A stretch of 64,000 bases of DNA from an uncultured Tateyamaria sp. (GCF_947504105.1 NZ_CANNGP010000011.1:40187-104186), one strand, 5' to 3'. Positions 51,779 to 60,622 are shown, counted from the first letter of the stretch. Notes: generated from the letters alone by a model not told the origin. Translations and numbers: made by a program.

Positions 51779-51815
51779 CTAAACAAACCGCGGGGGGGCC
51801 GGGGGCTGGCCCCAG
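51779..51815 (-). repeat. Dispersed GC-rich repeat, copy 6, between phoH and ybeY
   Basis: GGGGCTGGCCCC forms a hairpin (around 51802-51813) preceded by a run of seven G. It lies 16 bp after the phoH stop and ends about 10 bp before the ybeY reading frame opens, so it may have displaced the normal ybeY start. Confidence 0.55.
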
Positions 51816-51825
51816 GTTCTGACAG

Positions 51826-52320
51826 CTGCCACACGACATCGACATCCTGATCGAAGATACTCGCTGGCAAGATGCGGGTCTGGAAGTACTTGCTGACGCA
51901 GCAGTGAGCGAAACCCTGTCCGTTCTTGGAATTGCGCAGGCGGAACTTTCCGTATTGGCCTGCGACGACGCGCGCATTTCGATCTTGAATGCTGATTTCC
52001 GCGACAAACCCACGCCGACTAACGTTCTGAGTTGGCCGGAAGAGGATTTGTCTCCAGTCCTTGATGGCGCCGCACCCGAACTGCCGCGGCCAAACCCGGC
52101 TGGTGCAATCAGCCTTGGTGACATTGCCATCGCCTACGACACTTGTGCGCGGGAAGCCGCCGAGCAGGGCAAGCCCTTTGTCGCCCATGTGACGCATTTG
52201 CTCGTTCACGGAACGTTACATTTGCTTGGTTACGATCATATCCGTGACCGGGATGCCACGCGGATGGAAGCACTTGAGGTCGAAATACTTGGCAAACTGG
52301 GGGTCCCTGACCCATATTAG
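51826..52320 (+). CDS. ybeY: Endoribonuclease YbeY
   Basis: A 164-residue metal-dependent RNase if started at the CTG at 51826. [18 protein letters not shown] is the family H-x3-H-x5-H zinc site, and [14 protein letters not shown] is the conserved lead. It matures 16S rRNA and controls ribosome quality. Homologous sequence ([18 protein letters not shown] and onward) is readable upstream of the first GTG (51904), back to a stop at 51820-51822, with no ATG, GTG or TTG in between. The true start is thus CTG or another rare codon, or the sequence has an error. It follows phoH, as in relatives. Confidence 0.87.
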   Translation: MPHDIDILIEDTRWQDAGLEVLADAAVSETLSVLGIAQAELSVLACDDARISILNADFRDKPTPTNVLSWPEEDLSPVLDGAAPELPRPNPAGAISLGDIAIAYDTCAREAAEQGKPFVAHVTHLLVHGTLHLLGYDHIRDRDATRMEALEVEILGKLGVPDPY

Positions 52321-52362
52321 GGCGCAATACGGGCAATGCCCAAACCAACTGGATAGGAGCCA

Positions 52363-53250
52363 ATGGGCGACATCGACGGATCGTCTGACGCGGCGCAGCG
52401 CGCGCAGTCAGACACTGACAGGACCGAACCTACGCCGCATGGTGGATTTTTGGCGCGCGTGATTGGCGCCCTCAGCCCATCAGACAACACTCCTCAAATG
52501 TCCGAGGCGCCTAGCCCCCGGCCACAATCCCACGGAATGATCAACCTGAGGCGTTTGCGGGTTGAGGATGTTGCCGTTCCTAAGGCCGACATCACCGCAG
52601 TACCCGACACTGTGTCGCTGGATGAATTGGTGCAGGTATTCAAGGACAGTGGTTACACCCGGCTGCCCGTGTTCGAAGGAACGTTGGACACACCCATCGG
52701 GTTTGCTCACCTCAAGGATGTGGCACTGCAACATGGCTTTAACGGCGGAGCGGCGAATTTTGATTTGAGGGCACGATTGCGCCCGCTGCTGTTCGTCCCC
52801 CCTTCGATGACCATCGGTGTCCTGCTGACCAAGATGCAGACCGAACGGCGCCACATGGCTCTGGTCATTGATGAATATGGCGGGGTGGACGGCCTGGTCA
52901 CGATTGAGGATCTGATCGAGCAGGTGGTGGGTGAGATCGAGGACGAACACGATGTTGATGAAGGCGCTTTGTTCACTAGGGAAAAGTCAGGGTGCTACCT
53001 TGCACTTGCCAAGACGCCGCTAGACGAATTCGAGGCGGAGATTGGTGTGTCGTTAACCACCCACGACGCGGTTGATGAGGAAGAGATCGATACGTTGGGC
53101 GGTCTGGTCTTTATGTTGGCGGGGCGGGTACCTGCGCGGGGTGAGGTGGTCTTGCACCCGGATGGCCCGCAATTCGAAGTCATCGACGCCGATCCCCGTC
53201 GCATCAAGCGGATGCGCGTGCGCTTGAAGGGGCTGGAGTCCGCTGAATGA
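52363..53250 (+). CDS. CBS-domain hemolysin/CorC family protein
   Basis: A 295-residue soluble protein of the CorC/HlyC family, with no DUF21 membrane domain. After a polar start (about 1-60) there are two CBS repeats, from VPKADITAVPDTVSLDELVQ to ALVIDEYGGVDGLVTIEDLI, then EQVVGEIEDEHDVDE typical of these proteins, and a C-terminal CorC_HlyC domain (KSGCYLALAKTPLDEFEAEI). CBS pairs usually bind adenine nucleotides. It is thought to affect magnesium or cobalt traffic. It lies in the ybeY-lnt gene order and overlaps lnt by 4 bp. Confidence 0.9.
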   Translation: MGDIDGSSDAAQRAQSDTDRTEPTPHGGFLARVIGALSPSDNTPQMSEAPSPRPQSHGMINLRRLRVEDVAVPKADITAVPDTVSLDELVQVFKDSGYTRLPVFEGTLDTPIGFAHLKDVALQHGFNGGAANFDLRARLRPLLFVPPSMTIGVLLTKMQTERRHMALVIDEYGGVDGLVTIEDLIEQVVGEIEDEHDVDEGALFTREKSGCYLALAKTPLDEFEAEIGVSLTTHDAVDEEEIDTLGGLVFMLAGRVPARGEVVLHPDGPQFEVIDADPRRIKRMRVRLKGLESAE

Positions 53251-54761
53251 AAGGGTCCCGCATCCGTGTGTCGGCATGGCCGATCTGGGCGCAGGCTGTA
53301 CTGGGCTTGGCAGCCGGCGCTTTCGGTGCGTTGGCCCATGCGCCTTTGAACTTTGCCCCGGCTATAACAGTCCCGATCATGGTCATGTTCCTGCTGCTAA
53401 AAGCGGCGCGTAGCACGCGCCATGCCGCCCTGCTGGGACTGGCCATTGGGGTTGGTTACTTTGCCGCGACGCTCAACTGGATCACAGAGCCGTTTCAGGT
53501 CGACGCGGCCAATACGGGTTGGATGGCACCCTTTGCGCTTGTCTTGTTGTCACTCTTGCTTGGCTTGTTCTGGTCTGTAGCGCTTGCGCTGACGAAGTGG
53601 TGCGGCGGGCAGCTGTGGGTTCTGGTGTTCGGCTGGGCAGGGGCCGAGATCCTGCGGGCTTACCTGTTGACCGGCTTTCCGTGGGCCGCGCCACCGCAAG
53701 CATTGGTGGGCAGCCTTGCCGGGCAGGCCCTGGCCTTCGGGGGTCCGCACGGATTGATGCTGGCACTGCTGGTGGTAATGGCGTTGGTGTTTAGTGTCAG
53801 GTGGATGTGGTTGCAGGCGGCTTTTTTGGTCGTTGTTCTTATGCCGATCCTGTTGCCACCTATGGCCGACCAAAGCCCGTTAACTGACCAAACGGTGCGT
53901 TTGGTCCAACCGAACGCGCCGCAGAGCGAGAAATGGGATCCGGCACGTATTCCGATCTTCATCAATCGCCAGATTGATTACACCGGTGCTGGACCAGTGC
54001 CTGACCTGATTGTGTGGCCGGAGACGGCCTTGCCCTACCTGGCTGAAAACGCACAACCCGTCTTTGAAGTGATTGCCGATGCGGCGCGTGGCGCGCCGGT
54101 TGTCCTGGGCATTCAGAGGCGCAGCGATGGAGAATACTTCAACAGTCTTGTCACGCTGGATGCAGCCGGGCAGGTGACGCAGACCTATGACAAGCATCAT
54201 CTGGTCCCTTTCGGGGAATATATGCCTTTGCCGGGCCTGTTTCGCGTCCTTGGCATTCGTGCTTTGGCTGATAGGGTGGACACAGGCTATACGCGCGGAC
54301 CAGGGCCGCAGCTTCTGGACATGGGACCCCTGGGATCGGCCTTGCCGCTGATTTGTTACGAGGTCGTGTTTGCCCATGACGTCGGTGGAACCTCCGAGCG
54401 GCCGACATTCTTGATGCAACTGACAAATGACGCATGGTTCGGCACGCGTTCCGGACCGCAACAACATCTTGTTCAAGCGCAGATGCGAGCCATTGAGCAG
54501 GGGCTGCCCCTGATCCGGGCGGCCAACACCGGCATCTCTGCCGTGATTGATCCACAAGGTCGCGTCATTGCGTCACTTGGATTGAACCAAGCTGGTTATC
54601 TGGATGCGACACTTCCAGCTCCTTCGACCCCGACGTTTTACAGTCTGACAGGCGATTTACCTTGGGTTTTGTTGGCCTTGGCTGGCTTAATTGCATCGGT
54701 ATTGCATCGTTCACGTACCCGTCGTACTCGGCCCATTGACGCGCCCGCGCTTGGGGCGTAA
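53247..54761 (+). CDS. lnt: Apolipoprotein N-acyltransferase
   Basis: A 504-residue inner-membrane enzyme that adds the third acyl chain to lipoproteins. About six N-terminal helices (from AQAVLGLAAGAFGALAHAPL) precede a nitrilase domain with the catalytic Glu in LIVWPETALPYLAE, Lys in TYDKHHLVPFGEYMPLPG and Cys in LPLICYEVVFAHD. A last helix follows (LPWVLLALAGLIASVL). The ATG overlaps the CorC stop (ATGA). It ends just before the metK leader. The lipoprotein at 50311 would be a substrate. Confidence 0.95.
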   Translation: MKGSRIRVSAWPIWAQAVLGLAAGAFGALAHAPLNFAPAITVPIMVMFLLLKAARSTRHAALLGLAIGVGYFAATLNWITEPFQVDAANTGWMAPFALVLLSLLLGLFWSVALALTKWCGGQLWVLVFGWAGAEILRAYLLTGFPWAAPPQALVGSLAGQALAFGGPHGLMLALLVVMALVFSVRWMWLQAAFLVVVLMPILLPPMADQSPLTDQTVRLVQPNAPQSEKWDPARIPIFINRQIDYTGAGPVPDLIVWPETALPYLAENAQPVFEVIADAARGAPVVLGIQRRSDGEYFNSLVTLDAAGQVTQTYDKHHLVPFGEYMPLPGLFRVLGIRALADRVDTGYTRGPGPQLLDMGPLGSALPLICYEVVFAHDVGGTSERPTFLMQLTNDAWFGTRSGPQQHLVQAQMRAIEQGLPLIRAANTGISAVIDPQGRVIASLGLNQAGYLDATLPAPSTPTFYSLTGDLPWVLLALAGLIASVLHRSRTRRTRPIDAPALGA

Positions 54762-54772
54762 TCCCATTTGGA

Positions 54773-54820
54773 CCCGTCACAACGGCTTCCTGACGTGACG
54801 CGGATAAACCTACTGGAGCG
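54773..54820 (+). promoter_or_regulatory. SAM/SAH riboswitch in the metK leader
   Basis: CGTCAC (54775-54780) pairs with GTGACG (54795-54800) to form P1. The loop AACGGCTTCCTGAC contains GCTTCC (54785-54790), which can pair with GGAGC (54815-54819), the ribosome site of metK, to make a pseudoknot. TCACAACGGCTTCCTGACGT is what I remember of the consensus for the small SAM/SAH family found before metK in Rhodobacterales. Ligand binding would hide the Shine-Dalgarno sequence and lower translation. Confidence 0.92.
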
Positions 54821-54823
54821 CTT

Positions 54824-56005
54824 ATGTCCCGACAGAACTATACCTTTACCTCGGAGTCCGTTTCCGAGGGTCACCCAGACAAGGTCTGCGACCGCATTTC
54901 CGATGCTGTGCTTGATGCCTTCCTTGCCGAAGAACCCGAAGCCCGTGTCGCCTGCGAGACATTTGCGACCACTGATCGCGTTGTCATTGGCGGCGAGGTC
55001 GGCCTTAGTGATCAAGACAAACTGCACGACTACATGGGCAAGATCGATGAGATCGCCCGCGCCTGCATCAAGGATATCGGTTACGAGCAGGACAAGTTCC
55101 ACCACGCGACCTGCGAAGTGACGAACCTTCTGCACGAACAATCCGCCCACATAGCCCAAGGCGTCGATGCGGCGGCTGACAAGGACGAAGGGGCAGGCGA
55201 CCAGGGAATCATGTTTGGTTTTGCCACCAATGAAACACCCGAGTTGATGCCGGCCCCGATCCACTACGCGCATGCGATGCTGCGTCGTCTGGCCGAGGTG
55301 CGCAAAGATGGCACCGAGCCAGCACTTGGCCCTGACGCCAAGTCGCAACTGTCGGTCGTTTACCGCGATGGAAAGCCCGTGGGCATCAGCTCGCTCGTGT
55401 TGTCGACACAGCACCTTGATGAAAGCCTGAGCAGCGAAGACATCCGCGCCACCGTCGCACCCTACATCGAAGAGGTGCTGCCAGAAGGTTGGCTTACCGC
55501 AGACACCGAATGGCACGTAAACCCAACCGGCAAGTTTGTTATCGGCGGCCCCGACGGTGATGCGGGGCTGACCGGGCGCAAAATCATCGTGGATACCTAT
55601 GGCGGTGCGGCACCCCACGGTGGTGGTGCATTCTCGGGCAAGGATCCAACCAAGGTGGACCGCTCGGCCGCGTATGCCGCACGCTATTTGGCCAAGAACG
55701 TCGTGGCCGCTGGGCTTGCGGACAAGTGCACCATTCAATTGAGCTATGCCATTGGTGTGTCGAAACCGCTGTCGATCTATTGTGACACCTTTGGTTCCGG
55801 TCAGGTCGAGGATGCTGCCATCGAGGCGGCCGTGGCGCAGGCCATGGACCTGACCCCTCGGGGTATTCGCGAACATCTGTCGTTGAACAAGCCCATCTAT
55901 CAGCGTACGGCGGCCTACGGTCATTTTGGTCGCGCGCCTGATGCCGATGGCGGCTTCAGCTGGGAGCGGACTGATTTGGCCGATGCGTTGAAGGCTGCTG
56001 TTTGA
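54824..56005 (+). CDS. metK: S-adenosylmethionine synthetase
   Basis: A 393-residue Met[21 protein letters not shown] is the start signature, [20 protein letters not shown] has the GIMFGxATxET motif, and [20 protein letters not shown] is the phosphate-binding hexapeptide region. It makes SAM from methionine and ATP. Translation is probably controlled by the SAM/SAH riboswitch that covers its Shine-Dalgarno site (54815-54819), four bases from the ATG. The MetE-like protein and the SAM methyltransferase in the 27-29 kb cluster depend on the same methyl pool. Confidence 0.96.
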   Translation: MSRQNYTFTSESVSEGHPDKVCDRISDAVLDAFLAEEPEARVACETFATTDRVVIGGEVGLSDQDKLHDYMGKIDEIARACIKDIGYEQDKFHHATCEVTNLLHEQSAHIAQGVDAAADKDEGAGDQGIMFGFATNETPELMPAPIHYAHAMLRRLAEVRKDGTEPALGPDAKSQLSVVYRDGKPVGISSLVLSTQHLDESLSSEDIRATVAPYIEEVLPEGWLTADTEWHVNPTGKFVIGGPDGDAGLTGRKIIVDTYGGAAPHGGGAFSGKDPTKVDRSAAYAARYLAKNVVAAGLADKCTIQLSYAIGVSKPLSIYCDTFGSGQVEDAAIEAAVAQAMDLTPRGIREHLSLNKPIYQRTAAYGHFGRAPDADGGFSWERTDLADALKAAV

Positions 56006-56013
56006 ATGCTACT

Positions 56014-56042
56014 CAGGCGCAGCCAATAACTGCGCCTGTTTC
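56014..56042 (+). terminator. Terminator after metK
   Basis: CAGGCGCAG (56014-56022) pairs perfectly with CTGCGCCTG (56030-56038) around a 7-base loop, followed by TTTCATTT. It begins 8 bp after the stop. The T run is short, so read-through is possible. Confidence 0.75.
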
Positions 56043-56123
56043 ATTTGATCACCAAACGTTGCTTGGAATTTGAAGGCACCCTGACTTAGCTTTGATCTGT
56101 TCGCAGTTAAAAGGCATTGGTTC

Positions 56124-56723
56124 ATGGCACTTCTTCGCACCTCATTGATGGCAATTGTTCTGGCTGGCATGGCTGTTTTCGGGGCCGCACAGGCGAAAAC
56201 AACCCCTGAGACTGGCTCCGAGGCAGAGGCCCTACCGGACGCCGATGCACTGCCAAAAGCGCCAGTTGAACCGCCAATGACGCTTTTGCGTATGGCCGAG
56301 ATCATTCGGGCCATTGATCCTGAGGCGGTCCCTTCAGGCAATGCCATTCAATTCACCATTGATGATATCCCCTTGATTGTCATCGCCGATCCCGTGGCCG
56401 ACAGGATGCGTGCCATGGTGCCGATCCGTTCGGCCGATGGACTAAGCGCAGATGAACTGATGCGTTTGATGCAGGCAAATTTCGATAGCGCGCTCGACGC
56501 GCGTTACGCTGTGGCTCAGGGACGGCTTTGGGGTGTCTTCATCCACCCCCTTAGCCCGCTCGAGAAAGATCAACTGTTGTCCGCGTTGGTTCAGACGATC
56601 AACGTGGCACGGACCTATGGTCAGACCTACTCGGGAGGCGCGACTGTTTTTGGTGGCGGCGACAGTAACGGCATCTATCAGGAGCTGCTGAAAGAGCTGC
56701 AGGAGTTGGGTGAAGAGATCTGA
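56124..56723 (+). CDS. Exported YbjN-domain protein
   Basis: A 199-residue protein. The signal LLRTSLMAIVLAGMAVFGAA ends near AQA|KT. A low-complexity acidic linker (TTPETGSEAEALPDADALPK) follows, and then a YbjN/chaperone-like fold: LLRMAEIIRAIDPEAVPSGN, IQFTIDDIPLIVIADPVADR and RLWGVFIHPLSPLEKDQLLS. A tail is rich in Gly (YSGGATVFGGGDSNGIYQEL). YbjN proteins are linked to motility and exopolysaccharide control in enterobacteria, but their mode of action is unknown. It is monocistronic between the metK terminator and the convergent membrane-protein gene. Confidence 0.72.
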   Translation: MALLRTSLMAIVLAGMAVFGAAQAKTTPETGSEAEALPDADALPKAPVEPPMTLLRMAEIIRAIDPEAVPSGNAIQFTIDDIPLIVIADPVADRMRAMVPIRSADGLSADELMRLMQANFDSALDARYAVAQGRLWGVFIHPLSPLEKDQLLSALVQTINVARTYGQTYSGGATVFGGGDSNGIYQELLKELQELGEEI

Positions 56724-56738
56724 ACCTTGCGTGACTTT

Positions 56739-57332
56739 CTACCGCGCTTTGCGCATGTAACGGAAGACACCCATCAGCAACGCAAGAATGGCCAAGAGGC
56801 CAAGCATGTCGCCCACCATATACTTGAGCATGCTTGCGATGAAATCCTCCTGCGGGATGTTTCGATGACGTATCATATGGACCAGAACAGATATCACCAC
56901 TGATGCGGCCGCGCCGCCTGCAATCATGGTACGCCAAGCCTGCCCGGCCGTTACATTGCGACGGTCATCTCGAATCGTCCAATCCAACATCGCGAACATT
57001 GCCGGAGCGGTCCCGTAGCTGGCTGCCCACGTCATATAGGTGACAACCGTATCAAAAGGCATCCCAACCCAAAATAGGTTGCCGATGAAGACACCGGGCA
57101 TCATGTAGATTATTGAACGCCATCCTTCAAAGAACGCTGAGATGACTTTTATTCCGAAGGGTAGATAAAAGAATGTTGCCAGCGTTGGCAGCATCGTCAT
57201 GAACAGCTTTTGACCTGGCATGATCAATTCCCACGTAACGACGTAGGCAATGATTAAAACGCCGCTGTGCAAAGCGGTTTTTAAGACGAAATCGTTGGTC
57301 AGACGGCTCGAATGATACAGGGATTTTGACAA
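56739..57332 (-). CDS. Membrane protein of unknown function, upstream of rpsA
   Basis: A 197-residue integral membrane protein with five or six hydrophobic segments, such as ALHSGVLIIAYVVTWELIMP, TMLPTLATFFYLPFGIKVIS and MLGLLAILALLMGVFRYM. It resembles the sensing halves of membrane signal proteins (MASE-like) but has no output domain of its own. I do not recognise a family. It lies on the minus strand 33 bp after the winged-helix gene, so the two may be cotranscribed with the receiver-like gene. The composition is less GC-rich than the neighbours. Confidence 0.65.
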   Translation of the reverse strand: MSKSLYHSSRLTNDFVLKTALHSGVLIIAYVVTWELIMPGQKLFMTMLPTLATFFYLPFGIKVISAFFEGWRSIIYMMPGVFIGNLFWVGMPFDTVVTYMTWAASYGTAPAMFAMLDWTIRDDRRNVTAGQAWRTMIAGGAAASVVISVLVHMIRHRNIPQEDFIASMLKYMVGDMLGLLAILALLMGVFRYMRKAR

Positions 57333-57365
57333 GCGATTTGCTTCGTTGTTTGGGCAGTCAGCCCC

Positions 57366-57764
57366 TCAAACCTGGCCTGACACGCGATCAGAGAGCCGAT
57401 AAAGCCCCATTGGAAAACCCTCGCACCGCTCAATCAATCCCCGTTTGATCAACTGTTTGAGAGTCCTGTGAAAAGTCGGTTGTGAAATTTTCTTGACGAT
57501 CGGATTTGCTCTAACAACTTCCGTCGAGCACATTTCATCACCGGCTTTGTTATCTTTGATGCATGCACAGAAAGCCAACACAATGTCACGCTCGTTGCGT
57601 GACAGCTCGTGCATGCCAAAATCCTTTTCCATCTCTTCGAGCAGGGAACGCAGTTGTGCTATTTGCCTCAATATTTTTGTATCCACGCTACACCTTAATA
57701 CCGTACTGCCTCGCCTTGGAATTCTAGTCGACTCATAGTCACCCTGACAATGAAAAATCGGCAA
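57366..57764 (-). CDS. Winged-helix-like regulator of unknown family
   Basis: A 132-residue protein. After a helix (ILRQIAQLRSLLEEMEKDFG) comes a HTH-like part: LSRNERDIVLAFCACI, EVVRANPIVKKISQPTFHRT, LKQLIKRGLIERCEGFPMGL. This has the order helix-helix-recognition helix-wing of MarR- or Lrp-type winged helices. Cysteines (CACI, EMC, RC) are present but not in a known metal pattern. The start is uncertain; the HTH fits a start near residue 28. It is between the membrane-protein and receiver-like genes on the same strand, which suggests local control. Confidence 0.6.
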   Translation of the reverse strand: MPIFHCQGDYESTRIPRRGSTVLRCSVDTKILRQIAQLRSLLEEMEKDFGMHELSRNERDIVLAFCACIKDNKAGDEMCSTEVVRANPIVKKISQPTFHRTLKQLIKRGLIERCEGFPMGLYRLSDRVSGQV

Positions 57765-57806
57765 AAAACCGCGTCTCTTGCCATTTTGTAGTCAAAGTTC
57801 AACACT

Positions 57807-58436
57807 TCAGTCTCTGCCATCATACGATGTGCGAAAGAACGCGTTTGTTACGGCAAAGTGCAGTGCAACCGACATTTCGTATTTTGATGCGGGGAGGCGC
57901 AGGCTTGCGTCCGCTATGTGGGACCTCTTCGGATGAAAATCTGTTTGAGCAAAGGAACGTGACATTATGAGTACGGCGAGTGTGCTGTTGGTCTCTCGGA
58001 GTTTTGAGAGTTGCTCGATGGTATCGTCAAGATCTTCGATCATGTCGAGATTAACTGCTAGCAACGCTTCTGAGCCGTCACAGCGTGCCGCCAAATGGAG
58101 CGCTGATGGAAACTGGTAAAGGATTGTCAGAGATTGCATGCTTTCGGACAGCCCAGTCATTGTGGACGATTCTGCCGAACCATTCTCGCAAATGAGGAAT
58201 ACATCACGTGCCCACAGATCGCTGTCAGCACCCAGTAACCCCCGATGGTCGACGTCTTGAGGTGCATCCCGAAGTGGATGTCCGCTCTGTCTTGCAGTAC
58301 CAGGAAAAGTTACAACGTTGTCCCGGCGGGGCATATCCAATGTTGATGGCGCATGCGTACTTGTCGAAAAATCTTCGTGGCCATAGCCGCTGGAAAAGTC
58401 AGCATTGTCCGGCCCAAATCCCGATTCATAATCCAT
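57807..58436 (-). CDS. Receiver-like protein with a disordered N-terminus
   Basis: A 209-residue protein. Residues 1-75 are polar and likely disordered. Residues 76-200 follow the beta-alpha order of a CheY-like receiver: RDVFLICENGSAESS as strand 1, LLAVNLDMIEDLDDTIEQLS where the phosphorylated Asp would sit (Asp131 or a neighbour), then LAVLIMSRSFAQTDF as strand 4, where a Thr/Ser is expected. The acidic pocket after strand 1 is only partly present, so it may be a pseudo-receiver. It would head the minus-strand three-gene unit. No kinase is nearby. Confidence 0.5.
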   Translation of the reverse strand: MDYESGFGPDNADFSSGYGHEDFSTSTHAPSTLDMPRRDNVVTFPGTARQSGHPLRDAPQDVDHRGLLGADSDLWARDVFLICENGSAESSTMTGLSESMQSLTILYQFPSALHLAARCDGSEALLAVNLDMIEDLDDTIEQLSKLRETNSTLAVLIMSRSFAQTDFHPKRSHIADASLRLPASKYEMSVALHFAVTNAFFRTSYDGRD

Positions 58437-58895
58437 CTTCTTCCCCAGGGCAGTCTATGTGAAAATAGTGGTTCGGGAGGAGCCTTTATGGCCCCTTGTT
58501 TTTATGGAGTTTTAGAGGTCATCTACCAATGAGTGTAGTCATAATGACTTTAATTCAGGGTTGTCAATAATTGTCTTCATGCTGGTGGGTGCTGGGCTTA
58601 GATTGGTATCAGCATGTAGTCGAAGGTTCTTTGGAAAGTGGTCTCGCGAAGCGAGCGCTGTGAGGAACTTTAAGGCAGAGCTTCCTATGTGGGTTGTCTC
58701 TGTGACTGACCTGCACTATACCCCGCGTGTTGACGCGCCGTGTCGAGTCACGAGGAAAATAGGGCCCCGATCATCGGTGGCCCTTAACTCGTTTCTCCCT
58801 ACACGACGTTTTGGCCAATAGCTCAAATTCGACAAGACCGGCGGAGACAACCGCGCGGCCCGTAAAACTGAACATAGTTAGGAAAACGACGCCAC
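58437..58895. other. 459-bp region before rpsA: promoters and palindromes, no gene
   Basis: Holds the divergent promoters of the receiver-like gene and rpsA. AGTCATAATGACT (58537-58549) is a perfect short dyad. AGGGCCCCGATCATCGGTGG then CCCT (58761-58784) is a near-perfect palindrome about 110 bp before rpsA, fit for a leader hairpin. The aroA-cmk genes that I would expect before rpsA in this family are absent. Confidence 0.45.
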
Positions 58896-60572
58896 ATGGC
58901 TGATAAATTGATGGAGGAATTCGAAGCCCTCCTGCAAGAAAGCTTCGAAATGGACACGCCCGAAGAGGGGTCGGTTGTCAAAGGCAAGGTCCTCGCCATC
59001 GAGGCGGGTCAAGCCATCATCGACGTAGGCTACAAGATGGAAGGCCGCGTCGAGCTCAAAGAATTCGCAAATCCTGGTGAAGCGCCTGAAATTTCGGTCG
59101 GTGACGAGGTCGAAGTGTACCTGCGCGCCGCCGAGAATGCCCGTGGCGAAGCCGTCATCTCGCGCGAGATGGCCCGCCGCGAGGAAGCCTGGGATCGCCT
59201 GGAAAAAGCATATGCCGACGACGCCCGCGTCGAGGGTGCCATTTTTGGCCGCGTCAAAGGTGGCTTCACTGTTGACCTCGGCGGTGCCGTGGCCTTCTTG
59301 CCCGGCTCTCAGGTTGACGTCCGCCCCGTGCGTGACGCAGGCCCGCTGATGGGTCTGAAGCAGCCATTCCAGATCCTGAAAATGGACCGTCGCCGTGGTA
59401 ACATCGTCGTGTCGCGTCGTGCGATCCTTGAAGAATCGCGTGCCGAACAGCGTGCCGAAGTCATTGGCAACCTGACCGAAGGTCAGAACGTCGATGGTGT
59501 GGTCAAGAACATCACCGAATACGGCGCGTTCGTTGATCTGGGCGGCGTCGACGGTCTGCTGCACGTCACCGACATGGCATGGCGCCGGGTGAACCACCCG
59601 TCCGAGATCCTCACCATCGGTGAGACGATCAAGGTGCAGGTCATCAAGATCAACAAAGAGACGCACCGCATCTCCTTGGGCATGAAGCAACTGCAGGAAG
59701 ATCCATGGGATCTGGTGGCTGCGAAGTACCCGCTGGAAAGCACACATACAGGCCGCGTCACGAACATCACCGACTACGGTGCGTTCGTCGAGCTGGAGCC
59801 TGGTGTCGAAGGTCTGGTCCACGTCTCCGAGATGTCCTGGACCAAGAAGAACGTGCACCCCGGCAAGATCGTGTCCACCTCGCAAGAGGTCGAAGTCATG
59901 GTTCTGGAAATCGACGGTGCCAAGCGCCGCGTGTCTCTGGGCCTGAAGCAGACCATGCGCAACCCATGGGAAGTGTTTGCAGAAACGCACCCCGAGGGCA
60001 CGGAAGTCGAAGGCGAAGTCAAGAACATCACCGAGTTCGGTCTGTTCGTTGGCCTCGAAGGCGACATCGACGGCATGGTGCACCTGTCCGACCTGTCTTG
60101 GGACCAGCGTGGCGAAGAAGCCATTCAGGATTACCGCAAGGGCGATATGGTCGGCGCAGTTGTGTCCGAAGTGGACGTCGAGAAAGAGCGCATCTCGCTC
60201 TCGATCAAAGCGGTTGGTGGTGACAAGTTCGCCGAAGCCGTGGGCGGCGTGAAGCGCGGCTCGATCGTGACCGTCGAAGTGACAGCCATCGAAGATGGCG
60301 GTGTGGAAGTGGAATACGAAGGCATGAAGTCCTTCATCCGCCGCTCCGACCTGTCGCGTGACCGTGCCGAACAGCGCCCCGAGCGTTTCTCTGTCGGTGA
60401 CAAGGTTGATGTCCGCATCACCAACATCGACGGCAAGACCCGCCGCCTGGGCGTCTCGATCAAGGCGCGCGAGATCGCGGAAGAGAAAGAGGCCGTGGAA
60501 CAGTACGGTTCGTCAGACTCCGGTGCATCGCTGGGCGATATCCTCGGCGCTGCGCTCAAGGGCGACGAATAA
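58896..60572 (+). CDS. rpsA: 30S ribosomal protein S1
   Basis: A 558-residue protein with six S1 RNA-binding repeats, recognisable at VKGKVLAIEAGQAIIDVGYK, VDGVVKNITEYGAFVDLGGV, GRVTNITDYGAFVELEPGVE, EGEVKNITEFGLFVGLEGDI and two more. It brings mRNA to the 30S subunit. The first two repeats bind the ribosome through S2. The length matches alphaproteobacterial S1. The ATG follows AGGAAAACGACGCC. A terminator lies just after, separating it from ihfB. Confidence 0.96.
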   Translation: MADKLMEEFEALLQESFEMDTPEEGSVVKGKVLAIEAGQAIIDVGYKMEGRVELKEFANPGEAPEISVGDEVEVYLRAAENARGEAVISREMARREEAWDRLEKAYADDARVEGAIFGRVKGGFTVDLGGAVAFLPGSQVDVRPVRDAGPLMGLKQPFQILKMDRRRGNIVVSRRAILEESRAEQRAEVIGNLTEGQNVDGVVKNITEYGAFVDLGGVDGLLHVTDMAWRRVNHPSEILTIGETIKVQVIKINKETHRISLGMKQLQEDPWDLVAAKYPLESTHTGRVTNITDYGAFVELEPGVEGLVHVSEMSWTKKNVHPGKIVSTSQEVEVMVLEIDGAKRRVSLGLKQTMRNPWEVFAETHPEGTEVEGEVKNITEFGLFVGLEGDIDGMVHLSDLSWDQRGEEAIQDYRKGDMVGAVVSEVDVEKERISLSIKAVGGDKFAEAVGGVKRGSIVTVEVTAIEDGGVEVEYEGMKSFIRRSDLSRDRAEQRPERFSVGDKVDVRITNIDGKTRRLGVSIKAREIAEEKEAVEQYGSSDSGASLGDILGAALKGDE

Positions 60573-60599
60573 GAACTTCGCTGATTTGGCGAGTAAGCG

Positions 60600-60622
60600 A
60601 GGGGCCCTGCGGGGCCCCTTTT
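60600..60622 (+). terminator. Rho-independent terminator of rpsA
   Basis: AGGGGCCC pairs with GGGCCCCT around a TGCG loop, followed by a T run, 28 bp after the stop codon. Confidence 0.9.

Noticed and set aside
58561..58821. 86-codon frame before rpsA starting at TTG
   Set aside because: No ribosome site, overlaps palindromes of the rpsA leader, and the peptide has no family features.
58878..60083. 401-codon minus-strand open frame over rpsA
   Set aside because: It is the complement of the repeated S1 domains; its apparent repeats are copies of those domains read backwards.
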